Positions 41,913 through 53,403 are shown, numbered from the stretch's first letter. The stretch: DNA of 64,000 nt from Corythucha ciliata (GCA_038030265.1 CM075942.1:45908751-45972750), one strand, 5' to 3'. The notes: generated by a model not told the origin, from the sequence alone. A program made the numbers and translations.

Positions 41913-44900
41913 TTAGTTATCATCACCATCTTCATCCTCTTCCTCTTCGTCATCGTCGTCCTCAGCCGACTCCGCCTTCTTTTCCTCCTTCTTTGGGCGT
42001 CCACGACCTCTCCCTGATCCGCTGGCCGTAGATTTAGGCTAAAGAAACAAAATACGACAAATTTTTGAGAACGTTATGGGAAATTCTGCGTTATCAGGGT
42101 GGGGGTTGGGGCGTCCCACCTCTCTGGAGGTAGGTAATTAGAACGATCTACAAGTGGGGCTTCGTACCTTGGCTTTTGATTTTCCTTTTTTCCCAGATCC
42201 TTTAGGCCTGCCTCGACCACGTTTGGCAGGGGATTCTCCGTCTTCTTTTTTGTCCTTTCTCTCGGGGGTTGGACGTCCTCGTTTTTTGGCTTCTTTCATT
42301 GCGCCATCCTTTACAAAATCAAAACAAGATAGTTAGCTCAAAAGATCCTGACCCTGCGCTTTGTGCAACTTCGCTGGTGATTTGAAGTAGTGTTCTCCAC
42401 CAGAAATACGTACAAAGTAGCCATGCCCTTCCCCCCAACAAGGTCACTTCCGCAAAAACATGATTGAACTACTAATTTTACATCCTAAAAAAAGCCAAAC
42501 AGACCATACTCGACACTACCTTATAATGGTTCTACCGGCAAGGTGCCCCCAAAAATAGAAAAACTGACTAGTCACGGCGTCACGCCCTAAAATGGCAACA
42601 GTATCTCTATGCGCCCTAAGCTGATAACAATTTATTCGCTGTTTCACACTCATAATAGGTGTTTGGCACCGTCGTAAAGTAACAGAATAATAAATAGTTA
42701 TAAAACTAACAGAACATAAGGAACATCGCCATTGCATCTTTGATACTTCAGAATTCATAAACTCGTCTACCGAATACGCCAACAAAAAGGATTTAAAGTG
42801 GCATACAAGTACTACCCCTCGCCCACTATCCCATTATGTACCGTTTTACGCGCAGTGTATTTGAAACATTTCATTTTCTATGGTCTCATACGAACCCTTA
42901 CAGGCTTGAGTGTAGGCCATCAGAGCCTGAATTTCCTCGAATTTTTAAATTTAATTCATAAAATTAGGCCCGATTTCACCAACTTCTTAAACCAAGATCA
43001 ACAACTAATCACGGTTACAATGTAAACACTTGTATCAAAATTCATATGGGTCGCTATTGGCAACTAATCACGATCAACTTTAAACGAGATCAATTTTGTT
43101 GGTGAAAATGGGCCTTAGGGCCGTATTCAGAAACCAACCTTAACCTTTACATCTCCTTTAAGCGCTTTAAAACAGATGACACATTTTTATAAACCATCGC
43201 ATTTTTCAACTCCTTTAGTTAAGGCTTTGTAAAGGAGGGTTTCTGAATACGGCCCTTAGTGTTAGTAATTTTATAAAGTTAATTTACAATTCGAGGGAAG
43301 TTAAAATTGAAATTCACGCTCAGCTGGCCTTGTCTAAAGCGGCCCATACACGTACAATAAAATATTGCGCAAGCTAGGGGTTGCACAATAAAATTGACCG
43401 TTTGTGGGTGGTCTTGATGGGTTGCACAATACTATAGTGTAGTAATGACTGAACAACCCATTTTCGACCGTAAACAGAGACAATAGAAGGGCAGCTCATT
43501 ATAAAGCTGAATGGGCTTGGACACGCATACTATGGAATATTTTGAGTCCCGGTGGTTTGCGGAACTTTCATCAAGGGTCTGTGCCTTGTCTCGTAGCCAT
43601 GCCCAGTCTCCAGGTTTCCATTCTGGTCACCATGAACTTGTAGGACACCATAGAGCACGTAAACGCACGCCATGGTCAACACGCATAAGTCCCCGAACAA
43701 CGGCCTGCAGCTGGCGCGGCTTTTTACTCCGTAAATTATTCTCAGCGCTCGCTTCTGTTTTTCGAATGCCCTACCTGCAATTATAGCGATTTCCATGCAA
43801 CACAGCGTCCTCTCCATAAATACAGGGTGTTCAAAAAATAGAGGGCAATGTTTCGCCCGGTGATTCTGCACTTCAACTGGATTAAAACGACCCCTATTGA
43901 CCATAGTCCGATTCTCATTATTTTCCGAGATATTCAGGATTTAAGTACTTTTTGATTTTGCCTTGTTTGTTTTGGAAAAGTAGCCGTAGCATAGTAACAG
44001 GAGGCTCCAAGGTCAAATCTGATGGTACCATTGGAAAGAGCGGACTTTTTTCTATTAGAATTCAGGCATTAAATCCCGAAATCTCCTCTTGGGCTCCCCT
44101 ACTATAACGTGATAAAAAGCACTAAAATCTTATCCAAAGCTATACGTCGAATCGAACTGATTATGCACGCATACCAAAGTAACAAAAAATGTCGCTTCGG
44201 CAGCTGGTGTGTCGGATAGAGTACATTTCACAAAACATAGGGCCGTATTCAGAAACCCATCTTTACAAAGCCTTAACTAAAGGAGTTGAAAAATGTGATG
44301 GTTTGTAAAAATATGCCATCTGTTTTGAAGCGCTTAAAGGAGATGTAAAGGTTGGTTTCTGAATACGGCCCATAATTTCGTTAATTTCACTTAATTAGCG
44401 ATTATTCAGCAAAAATGGCTATACAAATGTAGAGTAACAAAGTGAAATGTTAATTAATGCCGAATAATAGCTAAATAACTAAAAACGTCGGAACTCGTAG
44501 TAGTGTAATGCACTTAACCCGACAGCCAGCTGCTGCATCGAATGTTTTTGATACATTGGTAGGCGTAGGCGCACACATTGAATTCCACTCCAAGGATAGC
44601 TTTGGATGTGGTTTTATACCTTTTTTGTTTTTGGTCAAAACAAACAATTTTGAAGAGAGAAATCATTAGTTTTTCTATAAAATGGTCATTTCTGACCATT
44701 TTTCCATCAGGTGGTCATTTCTGACCATCTGAAAACTCGCTAATCAACTAAGATAACGCTTATAAATATATTTTATAAGGACACTTTATAAATATGCACT
44801 TTGTGTGGACAAACGTGGACTGACTTTTTTTGAAAAAAATAAAAAAAAATAAATAAATCTTCGATTTGCACGAATTTTGGGCCGCATGTGAGGCCACATA

Positions 44901-47900
44901 AAATAGTTAAGTCTATTGAAAATGGCTAATCCTGACAGGAAATAGTGTGCTCTTTCCGAATCCATCACCAAAAGTTGCAAAAATTCAAATTCAATGCGAA
45001 TTTTTCGCAGTTAGTTTTAAAAAATTATGTAAGCCTTAAAAATCGTTGGAAAAATCATATCTGGAAGGGTTTTGATTTTCGGACCATGGTGTATAAGGTG
45101 ATTACGGTCGCAAATGAGGTCTACTTTCACCCAAATTTTTGGGTGAAAGTAGATATTAATATTATTAATATCTATTAATAATATTATAGATATTAATATT
45201 ATTAATAGATATATTAATATTATTAATATTAATAAATATTAATAGATATATTAATATTTATTAATATTAATATATTAATAAATATTATAATAATATTATA
45301 ACTAATAACCCAAATAAATATTACGTTCAAATTCAGAGAGGACGAATGGAAAAACTTACACCACATGAGAGTATTGCATTGAACGGAAAAAGCCATTAGA
45401 GAATTACCCCACACCACAATCAAATTATCTATATATTTATACAAATTAAATTATCACCGACTGCAAGAGGCCGCAACACACTATTCGAAGGGACAAAATT
45501 TTGGCTCATAATCGTTGACAGTGTCGCTAAAACACAGCAAGCTTTGTTGAGCTTACGGCACACTTTGCCTAAAGGCACGGCCACACTCGAGTCAATCTTG
45601 TCCTAATACCTTCCAATATTGGATATTGGCTGGCAGTGTGGAACCTCCTCCAACGGTTCCAACGTAAAGGTTCTTCATATTATATTGGAATTTGGAAGGT
45701 GTAACACGTACCTAAAGATGAATACACGTATAAAGATGAAACACGCCACCAGCATCATCCCATTCTTACATTAGACACAAGTTGAAACTTACGGGCTTGT
45801 AGTGAAAATAACACCATTTCTTAGGAACAATGGCCAATTTCTGAAAATTTGTCAAAATGAAATGAAAAAACTGTGATGACTTATTATGAAGAGGACACTG
45901 TGAAGCAGTTTTCCTGAAATTTGGGTTGTTCTGCGACGTGATTTAGTATGCACAAGAAGTGGTTCACTTGTCTGCAAAAATTAAAAATCTCCTGAATTCC
46001 CAACTTTGAGCTTCTCACGAAAAACATAGGGCCAAAAAGGAACAATTCTCTCGGAAATGGCCACGCCTAACAGGAAAAAGTGTGCTCTTTTCGAATCTTG
46101 CGCCAGAATTTGTCAAAAGATCGCGTGAAAATGACAAAATCGCATTTTATTGCAAAAAGTGACATATGCCTTTAAAGACGTTTAAAAAATCATAGCTGGA
46201 GAAATATTGCGTTCCGGACCATGGTGTATTTCGTCTTTTCGATCGCAAATCAGGTCTACTTTCACTTAACAAAATTTTTTGAAGTTATTCTGAAACACCC
46301 TGTATATTTGCCAAATAACAATGGGCCAATCGAGGAAATAATACTTCTTCCATTTTCAGTATTAGCCCTTTTCTTCGCAAGGACTGTACATTTAAAAGCA
46401 ACAATGACAACACTTATCTTTTCCTCTTCGCATTCCATGCGAACTTCATTACATAATCTTTTGATTCGTTCCTCCCTCTCCTCTCCGGCGTCGGTATAAA
46501 AAACGAGTCACAATAACATTTACCGGCCAAAAGTCATTTTTCAAAAGAGATTGTTTATATTTGTCGTCAGCAATTGATTTGAAACTATCATGAGCTCCCC
46601 CCCCCCCTTGAGTCAAGCTTTTTACACATTACATCTTGCTCATTTAATTTTTCTTGGCCATAGCTTCTAATGCCATCTACACTTGTTCCCTTAGCCACAC
46701 GCCCTACATAAAGCCATACTTTCCGTTCTCTCGCCGAAAAGCCTGCCACAGCAGCAGAATAGGTTCCTACCAGGAATTCTCTGCCTGTTTCTTTCTTTTT
46801 CCCAGGGTGCTGGTCCGGATCTTGAAGTTTTCTGGGCGGAGGGCCATTCATTTCAGATAAAGTCATTATACCACGTCCACCGCTTGTCGGTCTGTCCTCA
46901 TGCGAATGGATAGGGCCTCCCTTTCCCCCCTTCCGCGTTACAAAAGCATAAGAGTAAACTTCATTGTCGTCTTGACATTTAGTCGCATCCTTCGGTTCCA
47001 ACTTCTCAGCGGTAGTTGAATTTTGTTCGAGTGCCTCCTTTTTAGCCAGTGTTGTTTTCGAAGAAGAACAGGAACATTCACTTCCATCGTTTACAGAGTC
47101 GTTCAAGTCAGTGCGTGGGTGATAGTTCAAATGACAGTTGTCAACATCGTCGACATCACTTGGGTGTTTATCAAGTAATTCTTTTCCTTCAGCGCCGAGG
47201 AATCTCAAGATTGCCGAGTTATCTTTTTCGACTTTATGCATTCTTTTTTCAAGTTTGCGATTATTTTCTGCTACTTGCCTTAGTTCTGAAGCTAAGTTGA
47301 GGATAGCAGCTGAGCCGTCATTTCTTCCAAGGAAATACTTCACCCTACGCTTACACTCACGGCAAAACCACATAGCAGAAATAAGTAACTGTTTCATACA
47401 GACGCTTTCCCTCTCGGAGATACCGATACAAGTCATATGAAAGCGTTTCCCACAAAAACCGTCACATTTGACCGACTTTTCCGGCAATTCAACCAAGCCA
47501 ACGCAATGAGCGCACAGAAACGTGGCACGATCGTCCGCCATTTTTTAGACTCGACTGACGAAACGTTGGTTGTTTTATCCTACTCTACGTCCAACGGTCA
47601 CTCCTTCGGTCTGTAGACGCCCTATTTTCACTGTTGTTTAGTGGAGCGCAACTGCCTTGTCACCCTTTGGTGACGCCCACGGTTACCAAGAGTTTCACCC
47701 CCTCCCCCTGAAACACCCCCAATTGCCCACTAAAATTGAATAATCCAAAAAATTTAAGAATTAAAAGTTCATAGCACAGCTATCGCCAGCTATCGCGAGG
47801 TTGGGCACCTCAGGAGGGCAAGTGTACGTCGGTGTACCCATTGGGCTTGAAAATATATTTGATCCGTGAATTCGAAAGGAAATTTAACTATTTTTCAACT

Positions 47901-50900
47901 TTTTACTAGGCAAATTTTCGAGCTATAGGCAAAACCCGAAAAAAAATTCGAAATAATCGCAGCTTTTTTTTTGGCCCCCTGAAGTATCCACAAGGAAATT
48001 CACGTAGAAAACTCGTATAGAACATCCGTATTTTACCCGAAAAAACATCACAGAATTTCATCAACATTGGAATTGTGCCCAGGTAAAATACCCACCTGAC
48101 TGCCATTGGTGGATTTAGGGCGCTTTCACTTGAGATTCCGGTATCCGATTCCCGAATCTTATATACTTACTAATCGAGGATACTAAAATACAATGCGGTA
48201 AACGCGCTCATTCGCACTCAAGTATGCGATTCCAGAATCAAAGTGTGAAGGAGCGCCTTGACTGTAGTGTATTTTTAGTATCCTCGATACGGGGATCGGA
48301 TACCGGAATCTCAAGCGTGAAAACGGCCTAGAGGGGTTCTATTAGCCCCTTTTGTTGTTAAAATGTTAAAATTAGCCCCCCCCCGCCATTAATAATTCCC
48401 ATCTCGTCTTCCTTGTCCGTTTCCTTAGCTTCTGCTGAGGGTTTATCTCAGCCATGAGGAGACTCAATAGGTACATACCTATTTATGTTCAAGGCTCCCC
48501 CTCCCCATAAAGTACCATAATGAACAGAAAATCAAAGCCGCAAATTTTGGATACGGCTGCGGTTCCCCGTTTCTCACTGACCTATTTGAGAAGAATAATT
48601 CTCAGGGTTGCCCTCCCCCCCTCCCCAAAGCAGAAGGGCGCCCTCCCTTCCCATACTGAACTGAGAATCAACGCCGCAAATCATCCATCAATTATCATGG
48701 ATAAGATCCACGAAATTTGGGGCTGAAAGAGCTAAATCCACGAAATTATTTTTTTAAATGAGTAAACCCAGCAAAATTAGTTATTTGTATGAGCCATGCC
48801 GTGCTCCACAAAATGGGCGCTTGCGCAATTTTGTTTTTGCTGCGGCGAAACCTGAGAAAATTTGTTTCAGTCAACTCGCCGAAATTGCCATCTGAATGGG
48901 AAAGCCGCACGAGGTTTTTAAATGAGGCAACCCCGCAAATATTTAGTATCTTCAGAGAGCAAGCCCCGTGAAATTTGGTTTGGAGGAACCAATTCCGCGA
49001 AATTTCAGTTTTGAATGAGTCGAAGGCTCCAAATTGGTTTTTTGAGTAGCCATAAAAACCGTTAGGAAAATCATAATTATCTCGTACGGTTTTGATTTTT
49101 CAAGCTTCAGCTCTGTCAAACCCAAATTTCACGTATTTGGCTATTTCAAAACGGAATTTCACGGACCTCAGGAAAATTTTGAGGGGAAGACTTCTGTCAA
49201 AGAACAATTTTGTGGATTTGGCTTATTATCACCATCTAGCAGAAATAACTATGGAATTGAGTGGCGAGGCGCGTGTTTCCTTGAGATGGTCAACTGAGTC
49301 TTCGAATCAAATTATTTAGTCTGTTCCCGAGGAATAAAATTATTATTCCCCGACTTTACTTTTAGGAAATTTCGATCTGAATCCTGCCCCGGAAGACCCT
49401 AAACATGTCCACTGTCGTAGGCGAATGGGCATGAAATGTACGAATTTGCTGTTTAAATGAGCTTGAAACGTCCGGCACTTGGGGGGGGGGGGGGTATAAT
49501 AACGCTCTCTGACTTTTCCGGGATTTCTCTGACCACTTTGAAATTCCCTGACTTTTCCCTGTTTTCTCAGTCGGTGGCAATCCTGAAAGGAAAATATGTA
49601 CTTTTTATTCACATTTTTATTCTCTGTGCTTTTCCTTCTAAATTCTACAGCCCTTTAAGGGGGAGTAGTACATGTGTTTCCTCAACCCCCCTCCAATAAT
49701 ACCTCGCCGACTCGGCGTTACGTAAATTGTCGCCGTAGTTCTGCACCAATCCTGGATTTTAAGGTCTCATTTTAATCTCCAGATAATTCCGCACGCCCGA
49801 TAAATCTTCATTTTTCATATTCCACCCTTGAAACAACTATAAAACCCACTTAAACTTTTACCTTGAAAATTCGAGCTCTTCCGATGTCTTATAAGACTTA
49901 ACGTGTGTGCGGAATTATCTGGGGGATTAAAATGAGACCTTAAATCCAGGATTGGTGCAGAACTACGGCAATAATTTACGTAACGCCGAGGAGGCGAGGT
50001 ATGTATGATTGGAGGGGGGTCGAGTAAACACATGCGACTTATTATTTATTTAAATAATATTTTCCCTCCTGAACTAATTTAATACTATAATTTTAATTAT
50101 ACTTGATTGGTGCACGCGCGACAGAGTGCCCCCCTCCACCACAAGCTTAAACAACCACCCCCCTTCTCACCGGCAACCTCCCAATTCCAGCCGCTTCAAG
50201 AGGTTCGTCTACCCGTTATTAAAAGACAACACAACAGTAATTTAGCTAGTAGACGTTACGACATGTTTGGTACGCCATGCGTACTAAATTACACTTTGAC
50301 ACCGCTTGTACCGCGATTTACCGTTTTGAAATTGAACTTAACTTCTCCCCTCTCTCACCACCAACAAAACCCGTTACAAAGGGCCAGTCGGCCCATTAAT
50401 TTTTATCTTCTCAATACTGGAACCTCCAGAAGTCCCCACTCACCCTGATGACCTTTTAGTAAAAATTACAGCGAACTGTTGAATTTTTTCAGTTCGATTT
50501 AGATACGCACACGCTTAGAGAAATTGTAAGATCCCCCACCACAAACGTTTTTTGAGACATTCAACTGTCAATTAAAGGATAACAGTTGCATTAAATTTTT
50601 AAACAAATTTCGGAAACTCTTGGAGACTGTGGTGAAATCTCAACCGTTCTTTTAATTACCTTCCCACCGGCTTTCTGTCACCCTATTAATCTCGTCTTTG
50701 GTCGCCCTTTACCAACAAATAGTGGGGGGGGGGGGGTTAGAGAATAAGAAGTAAAAAGACTACCCATTACAGCTTTCAAACTTTCAAATTCGGCTCAAAA
50801 AGGTAAAGTCGGTCCCACAGCAACACTGGCTATCTGATTGTAAACAACATTTCAGGAGAGGCAAACAACTTGTTTTCAATTATGAATCTTCATCCAAACG

Positions 50901-51471
50901 TTCTGTTTACATTTTGAAACAGTCTCAAAAATAAATTCTGTTGTGCGTACTCAGTTTTAATAATTGAAAAAGTGGCTGTAATGAAAAAATTGTCAAATAG
51001 CTATTTTTTGAGCCTTGGGTAGATAACTAATAACTTCAGGTAGATAAATAATAAATAACCACTTTCTAGAGGGGAAAAGCGGAACGAAAATTTGAATCTT
51101 GATCCATCACTCACAACCCCCAATCAGACAAAATTCACGTTAGCCTGTGTTGCAGTTTGCAGTGGGACCGATGTAATGCAACAATGGCGCGGTCAACTGA
51201 CTTTTTTTTTTTTTTAAATAAATCCAGGGGGCGGGGTTAGGTCGAAAAATATACTAATTTTACTGTACAAGCAACCGTTATAACTTCTATACGACGGCAT
51301 TCAATTGCGCCACAATTTTCACAAAAGGTACAAGAATGGGGGGGGGGGGAGTTATTGTTTTGTATATATTTTTAAAGGACGTTGATGTTGGTTTTTACTC
51401 ACGTCTGTCGTAGTAGACCCCCGGGGCCGGCCGCGTTTTTTCACTTCGGGCGTAGAACCGTTGTCAGACAT
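41913..51471 (-). CDS. HMGA-like AT-hook chromatin protein (3 coding exons)
   Basis: Coding exons in order: 51471-51403, 42308-42168, 42038-41913, all phase 0, giving 111 aa, the usual size of HMGA proteins. HMGA proteins bind the minor groove of AT-rich DNA and shape chromatin in the nucleus. Four AT-hook cores are seen: KKRGRPRG, KKRGRPTP, KRGRGRPKG and GRGRPRPKK; vertebrate HMGA has three. The protein ends in a long acidic tail of Asp/Glu, as in HMGA. The ATG exon begins after an AG acceptor at 51478-51479, so at least one 5' UTR exon lies upstream. Intron 1 is 9.1 kb and holds MITEs, LINE remnants and a PHD-finger ORF. The terminal exons are only about 130 bp apart. Other AT-hook proteins remain possible, but length plus acidic tail fit HMGA best. 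Confidence 0.85.
42480..42620. repeat. Short dialect-1 degenerate array
   Basis: Phrases AAAAACTGACTAG, CGCCCTAAAATGGCAA and TGCGCCCTAAG match the array at 1-900. It lies in the HMGA-like intron 1. Confidence 0.6.
42967..43114. mobile_element. MITE 1 of an abutting pair, TTA duplication
   Basis: 148 bp with ends GGCCCGATTTCACCAAC and GTTGGTGAAAATGGGCC. It is flanked by TTA at 42964-42966 and 43115-43117; the second TTA is shared with the next MITE. Confidence 0.88.
43118..43255. mobile_element. MITE 2 of an abutting pair, TTA duplication
   Basis: 138 bp with ends GGGCCGTATTCAGAAAC and GTTTCTGAATACGGCCC. Flanking TTA at 43115-43117 and 43256-43258. The same family occurs inverted at 44240-44371. 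Confidence 0.9.
43500..43905 (-). pseudogene. LINE ORF2 fragment
   Basis: On the minus strand, text of a LINE ORF2 tail is readable (FEKQKRALRIIYGVKSRASC, then PLFGDLCVLTMACVYV). This matches the region after the RT in Jockey-like LINEs and resembles the piece at 32165-31728. The frame breaks on both sides, so it is a relic. Confidence 0.7.
44240..44371. mobile_element. MITE, same family as 43118, ATA duplication
   Basis: 132 bp with ends GGGCCGTATTCAGAAAC and GTTTCTGAATACGGCCC. Flanked by ATA at 44237-44239 and 44372-44374. It is in inverted orientation relative to 43118-43255, so the two could pair. Confidence 0.9.
44682..44729. repeat. Twice-repeated perfect palindrome
   Basis: TGGTCATTTCTGACCA-type hairpins occur at 44682-44699 and 44712-44729, separated by 12 bp. 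Each is an inverted repeat with a 3-5 base centre. Whether it binds a factor is unknown. Confidence 0.6.
44940..45165 (+). repeat. Direct repeat, copy 1 of 2
   Basis: Related to 46075-46270 in the same orientation. Shared text: AGTGTGCTCTTTCCGAATC, CGGACCATGGTGTAT and AGGTCTACTTTCAC. The copies are diverged. Confidence 0.7.
45140..45310. repeat. AT-only low-complexity tract
   Basis: TATTAATATT-type repeats in both orientations; able to form hairpins. Immediately follows the first copy of the direct repeat. Confidence 0.85.
46075..46270 (+). repeat. Direct repeat, copy 2 of 2
   Basis: Pairs with 44940-45165. Followed by a CACCCTGTAT motif at about 46297, a motif that also occurs inverted at 43821 (TACAGGGTG). 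Confidence 0.65.
46588..47541 (-). CDS. PHD-finger plus coiled-coil protein, probable retrotransposon ORF1
   Basis: An uninterrupted 317-codon frame starts with an ATG at 47541. Residues 9-65 form a PHD-type zinc finger: C-x2-C, then C-x3-C (CDGFCG), H-x2-C (HMTC) and C-x2-C (CREC). Residues 80-115 look like a coiled coil. The middle is acidic and low-complexity. Near the end is VWLYVGRVAKGTSVDGIRSY, a motif I associate with ORF1-like proteins of insect non-LTR elements. The last residues run into a G-rich tract and look truncated. It has no introns and lies inside HMGA-like intron 1 on the same strand. Alternatives are a retrocopied host gene or an independent gene; a retroelement ORF1 is my preferred reading. 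Confidence 0.6.
   Translation of the reverse strand: MADDRATFLCAHCVGLVELPEKSVKCDGFCGKRFHMTCIGISERESVCMKQLLISAMWFCRECKRRVKYFLGRNDGSAAILNLASELRQVAENNRKLEKRMHKVEKDNSAILRFLGAEGKELLDKHPSDVDDVDNCHLNYHPRTDLNDSVNDGSECSCSSSKTTLAKKEALEQNSTTAEKLEPKDATKCQDDNEVYSYAFVTRKGGKGGPIHSHEDRPTSGGRGIMTLSEMNGPPPRKLQDPDQHPGKKKETGREFLVGTYSAAVAGFSARERKVWLYVGRVAKGTSVDGIRSYGQEKLNEQDVMCKKLDSRGGGSS
48118..48328. mobile_element. MITE-like palindrome
   Basis: About 211 bp with ends GGGCGCTTTCACTTGAGATT and AATCTCAAGCGTGAAAACGGCC, the latter shortened here by drift. CCGGTATCCGAT and ATCGGATACCGG extend the pairing inward. Flanks TTA and CTA suggest a 3-bp duplication with one change. Confidence 0.75.
48700..49060. repeat. 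Degenerate ~33-bp array (dialect 2)
   Basis: Phrases such as CCACGAAATTA, AAATGAGTAAACCC and CCGCGAAATTTCAGTTTTGA recur. It resembles 9880-10250 and 17690-18130. Confidence 0.65.
49659..50036. mobile_element. Palindromic TTAA-type MITE, uninterrupted copy (D)
   Basis: Starts after TTAA (49655-49658) with GGGGGAGTAGTACATGTGTT. The left arm (to about 49800) pairs with the right arm (about 49905-50036): CTCCAATAATACCTCGCC / GGCGAGGTATG..ATTGGAG, and TGCACCAATCCTGGATTT / complement. The right terminus is decayed. It is the empty-site counterpart of the copy at 56197-63886, which contains the BEL element. A TTAA duplication is typical of piggyBac-mobilised elements (inference). Confidence 0.85.
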
Positions 51472-51497
51472 ATCGAGCTGTCACAAAAAAAAAAAAA

Positions 51498-51525
<28 letters not shown>
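51498..51525. repeat. AAT microsatellite
   Basis: About nine AAT units just upstream of the HMGA-like ATG exon, next to the poly-T stretch of its acceptor. Confidence 0.9.
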
Positions 51526-51531
<6 letters not shown>

Positions 51532-52197
51532 CTTGGAAAAAAATGAAAATAAAAGAGATAAACAAATCAAATGCTAAACATGAGCTCAGGCGTATTCAAA
51601 TAAACGGTGTATTATGGTGTGTGGGGGGTGGGGTGGGGTCTTAATTTTTTCAACTCAACGCGTCCCTTACAAGTTCAGGGTCTAATTACAGAACAATGAG
51701 ACGGAGTACAAAAACAATTTAATAATTTAGTATTTTCGTATTATTTTTTAAATACAATTCTCTACGTTTCATCCGCCTTTATTTTAGATTGTTTCAAGCG
51801 GGAGTTCAATAAGCGGGCCCGCCATTTTCAAACATGAAATTCCGTGGTTCTAATTAAGAGAGCAGTTTATTGATGGAAATAACCCTAATGGCGAGAGTAG
51901 TCACATTTTTAGGCGCGGGTAAATTGAAATAATTAATTTAGTAATTTTAAAAATTATTCAGGAGCAGCGTCGTGCCGTAGAAACAATGGAATTAAATTAC
52001 GAGCAGTGCGAATGAATCCGACCGGGAGTTGATCAAGCGGTGGCGTCCTTCGCCTGACGCCATAGCCTACTTTTATAAATTTACTTTTAGGGGTTCCCAG
52101 TCGAAACTGCGACTCGAAAAAAATGTGAGAAAATCTTAAAAAATACCTTGCTTTAGGGAAAAAATCGAGAGGGTCGGAAAAAATTTGAGGTACTCAC

Positions 52198-52440
52198 AAT
52201 AAATTGAAATCAAGCTCGGGGGGTGCTTGGGTGTTCTTCGGCGAGAGAGAAGCGATGACCAGATTTTTAACTCTGACGTCGTTGACGACGCGGGGGTTAG
52301 TAGAGGCGGCAGGTGGTGGCAGAGGAACGCGTGGAAGACGCCTGCGCCATCGCTCGTTAAGAGGGGGGGAAGCGTAGGGTAAAAAAAAATTATTTATTGA
52401 AATAAAAAAGCGAAAAGCAGATATCAGCACTCAGCGCAGC
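52198..52440 (-). promoter_or_regulatory. Probable 5' UTR exon and promoter of the HMGA-like gene
   Basis: A minus-strand donor GTGAGTA begins at 52197, and the ATG exon of the HMGA-like gene has an upstream acceptor at 51478-51479. The intervening sequence would be a 5' UTR intron of about 720 bp. The exon's upstream limit is not visible. Confidence 0.45.
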
Positions 52441-53226
52441 ACTGCCCAGTACCGCCTGCTTGGTTGCTTCATTACCAATTTTTTTTCTAAACAAAAATAA
52501 TCAACAAGGGGCAGTTCAGGAAATTCCTTCGTTGATTTATTCCAAAATTCCTTCATCGACGTTTATTTTTACGATGAGCCGCTTCTCTCCTTGTTCATTC
52601 CGTTGGGCATGAAATAATTATTCTGTTAAATTCGACGCAAAATATTTTGTGAAAAAGTTCCTGAAATCAATTTTCATCAAATATTTCTCATGCTCGCATT
52701 TAATAACCACCTAAAACTCAAAGATTACCTCATACCGAGACGTTCTATATTCTTGCGAGCTTATTAAAATGTCGGCCAATGGGAAGTTGGGGGCCAATGG
52801 GATCCGAAGGGCTATGCCTCCCCCACCCCTCCCGTCATCAGCAAGATAAATAAAATTGTTCGTTACCGTACCTGGAAGGCTGAGACCTCGCGTAGAAGGC
52901 TCTATAATGGCCGAATTCGATTAGCACCACGTGCAAACAGGTGCGTTTTTCGAAGAGCAGAGTTTTAATTATTAGTGGGCTAAAAAAAATTCCGGCCCAT
53001 CCAACGAAGGAGCGCCGAGAGAGATTTTACAGAGTTAATTTGGTCGATACTACAAGCAATTTTAATGAGATGAAATAGCTAATTTCGACAATAAGAGATT
53101 CTATTGAAAATAATACAGATCGAGAAAGTATCACAGAAATAAATAAAAAGTAAAATAGTTAACAACCTGATATGTTAAGATCATTAAAAGACTAGAATTT
53201 TTCACATCCAATTTTTTTTAAGCGTT
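52441..53226. other. Intergenic, nothing recognised
   Basis: AT-rich unique-looking sequence upstream of the HMGA-like gene. No open frame with recognisable content was found. Confidence 0.4.
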
Positions 53227-53403
53227 TCCCTTAAAAATCATCTTTCTCGTTGAGCTGTTCAAATGACGAGGATGATGCTTCCTCGCTGGGAGGCGTATTA
53301 TTGTCACAACCCTCTAAGTCCTCTTTCTCAGTAGTTAATTTGTCTCCGTCTTCGGACGGGGTGATCGACATTTTGCGGCGTTTTCTTTCCGTTTCTGCTT
53401 CCG
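53227..53403 (-). CDS. Possible terminal exon of an unidentified gene
   Basis: On the minus strand a good acceptor (TTTTTCTTTGGGTCAG) precedes an open frame of about 58 codons that ends in TAA near 53230. The peptide is Glu/Ser/Asp-rich with a basic patch: EAETERKRRK, then MSITPSEDGDKL, ending NEKDDF. Such tails are common in nuclear proteins. Upstream exons would lie at higher coordinates and were not found within the window, which is then filled by repeats. The gene is not recognised. Confidence 0.35.
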
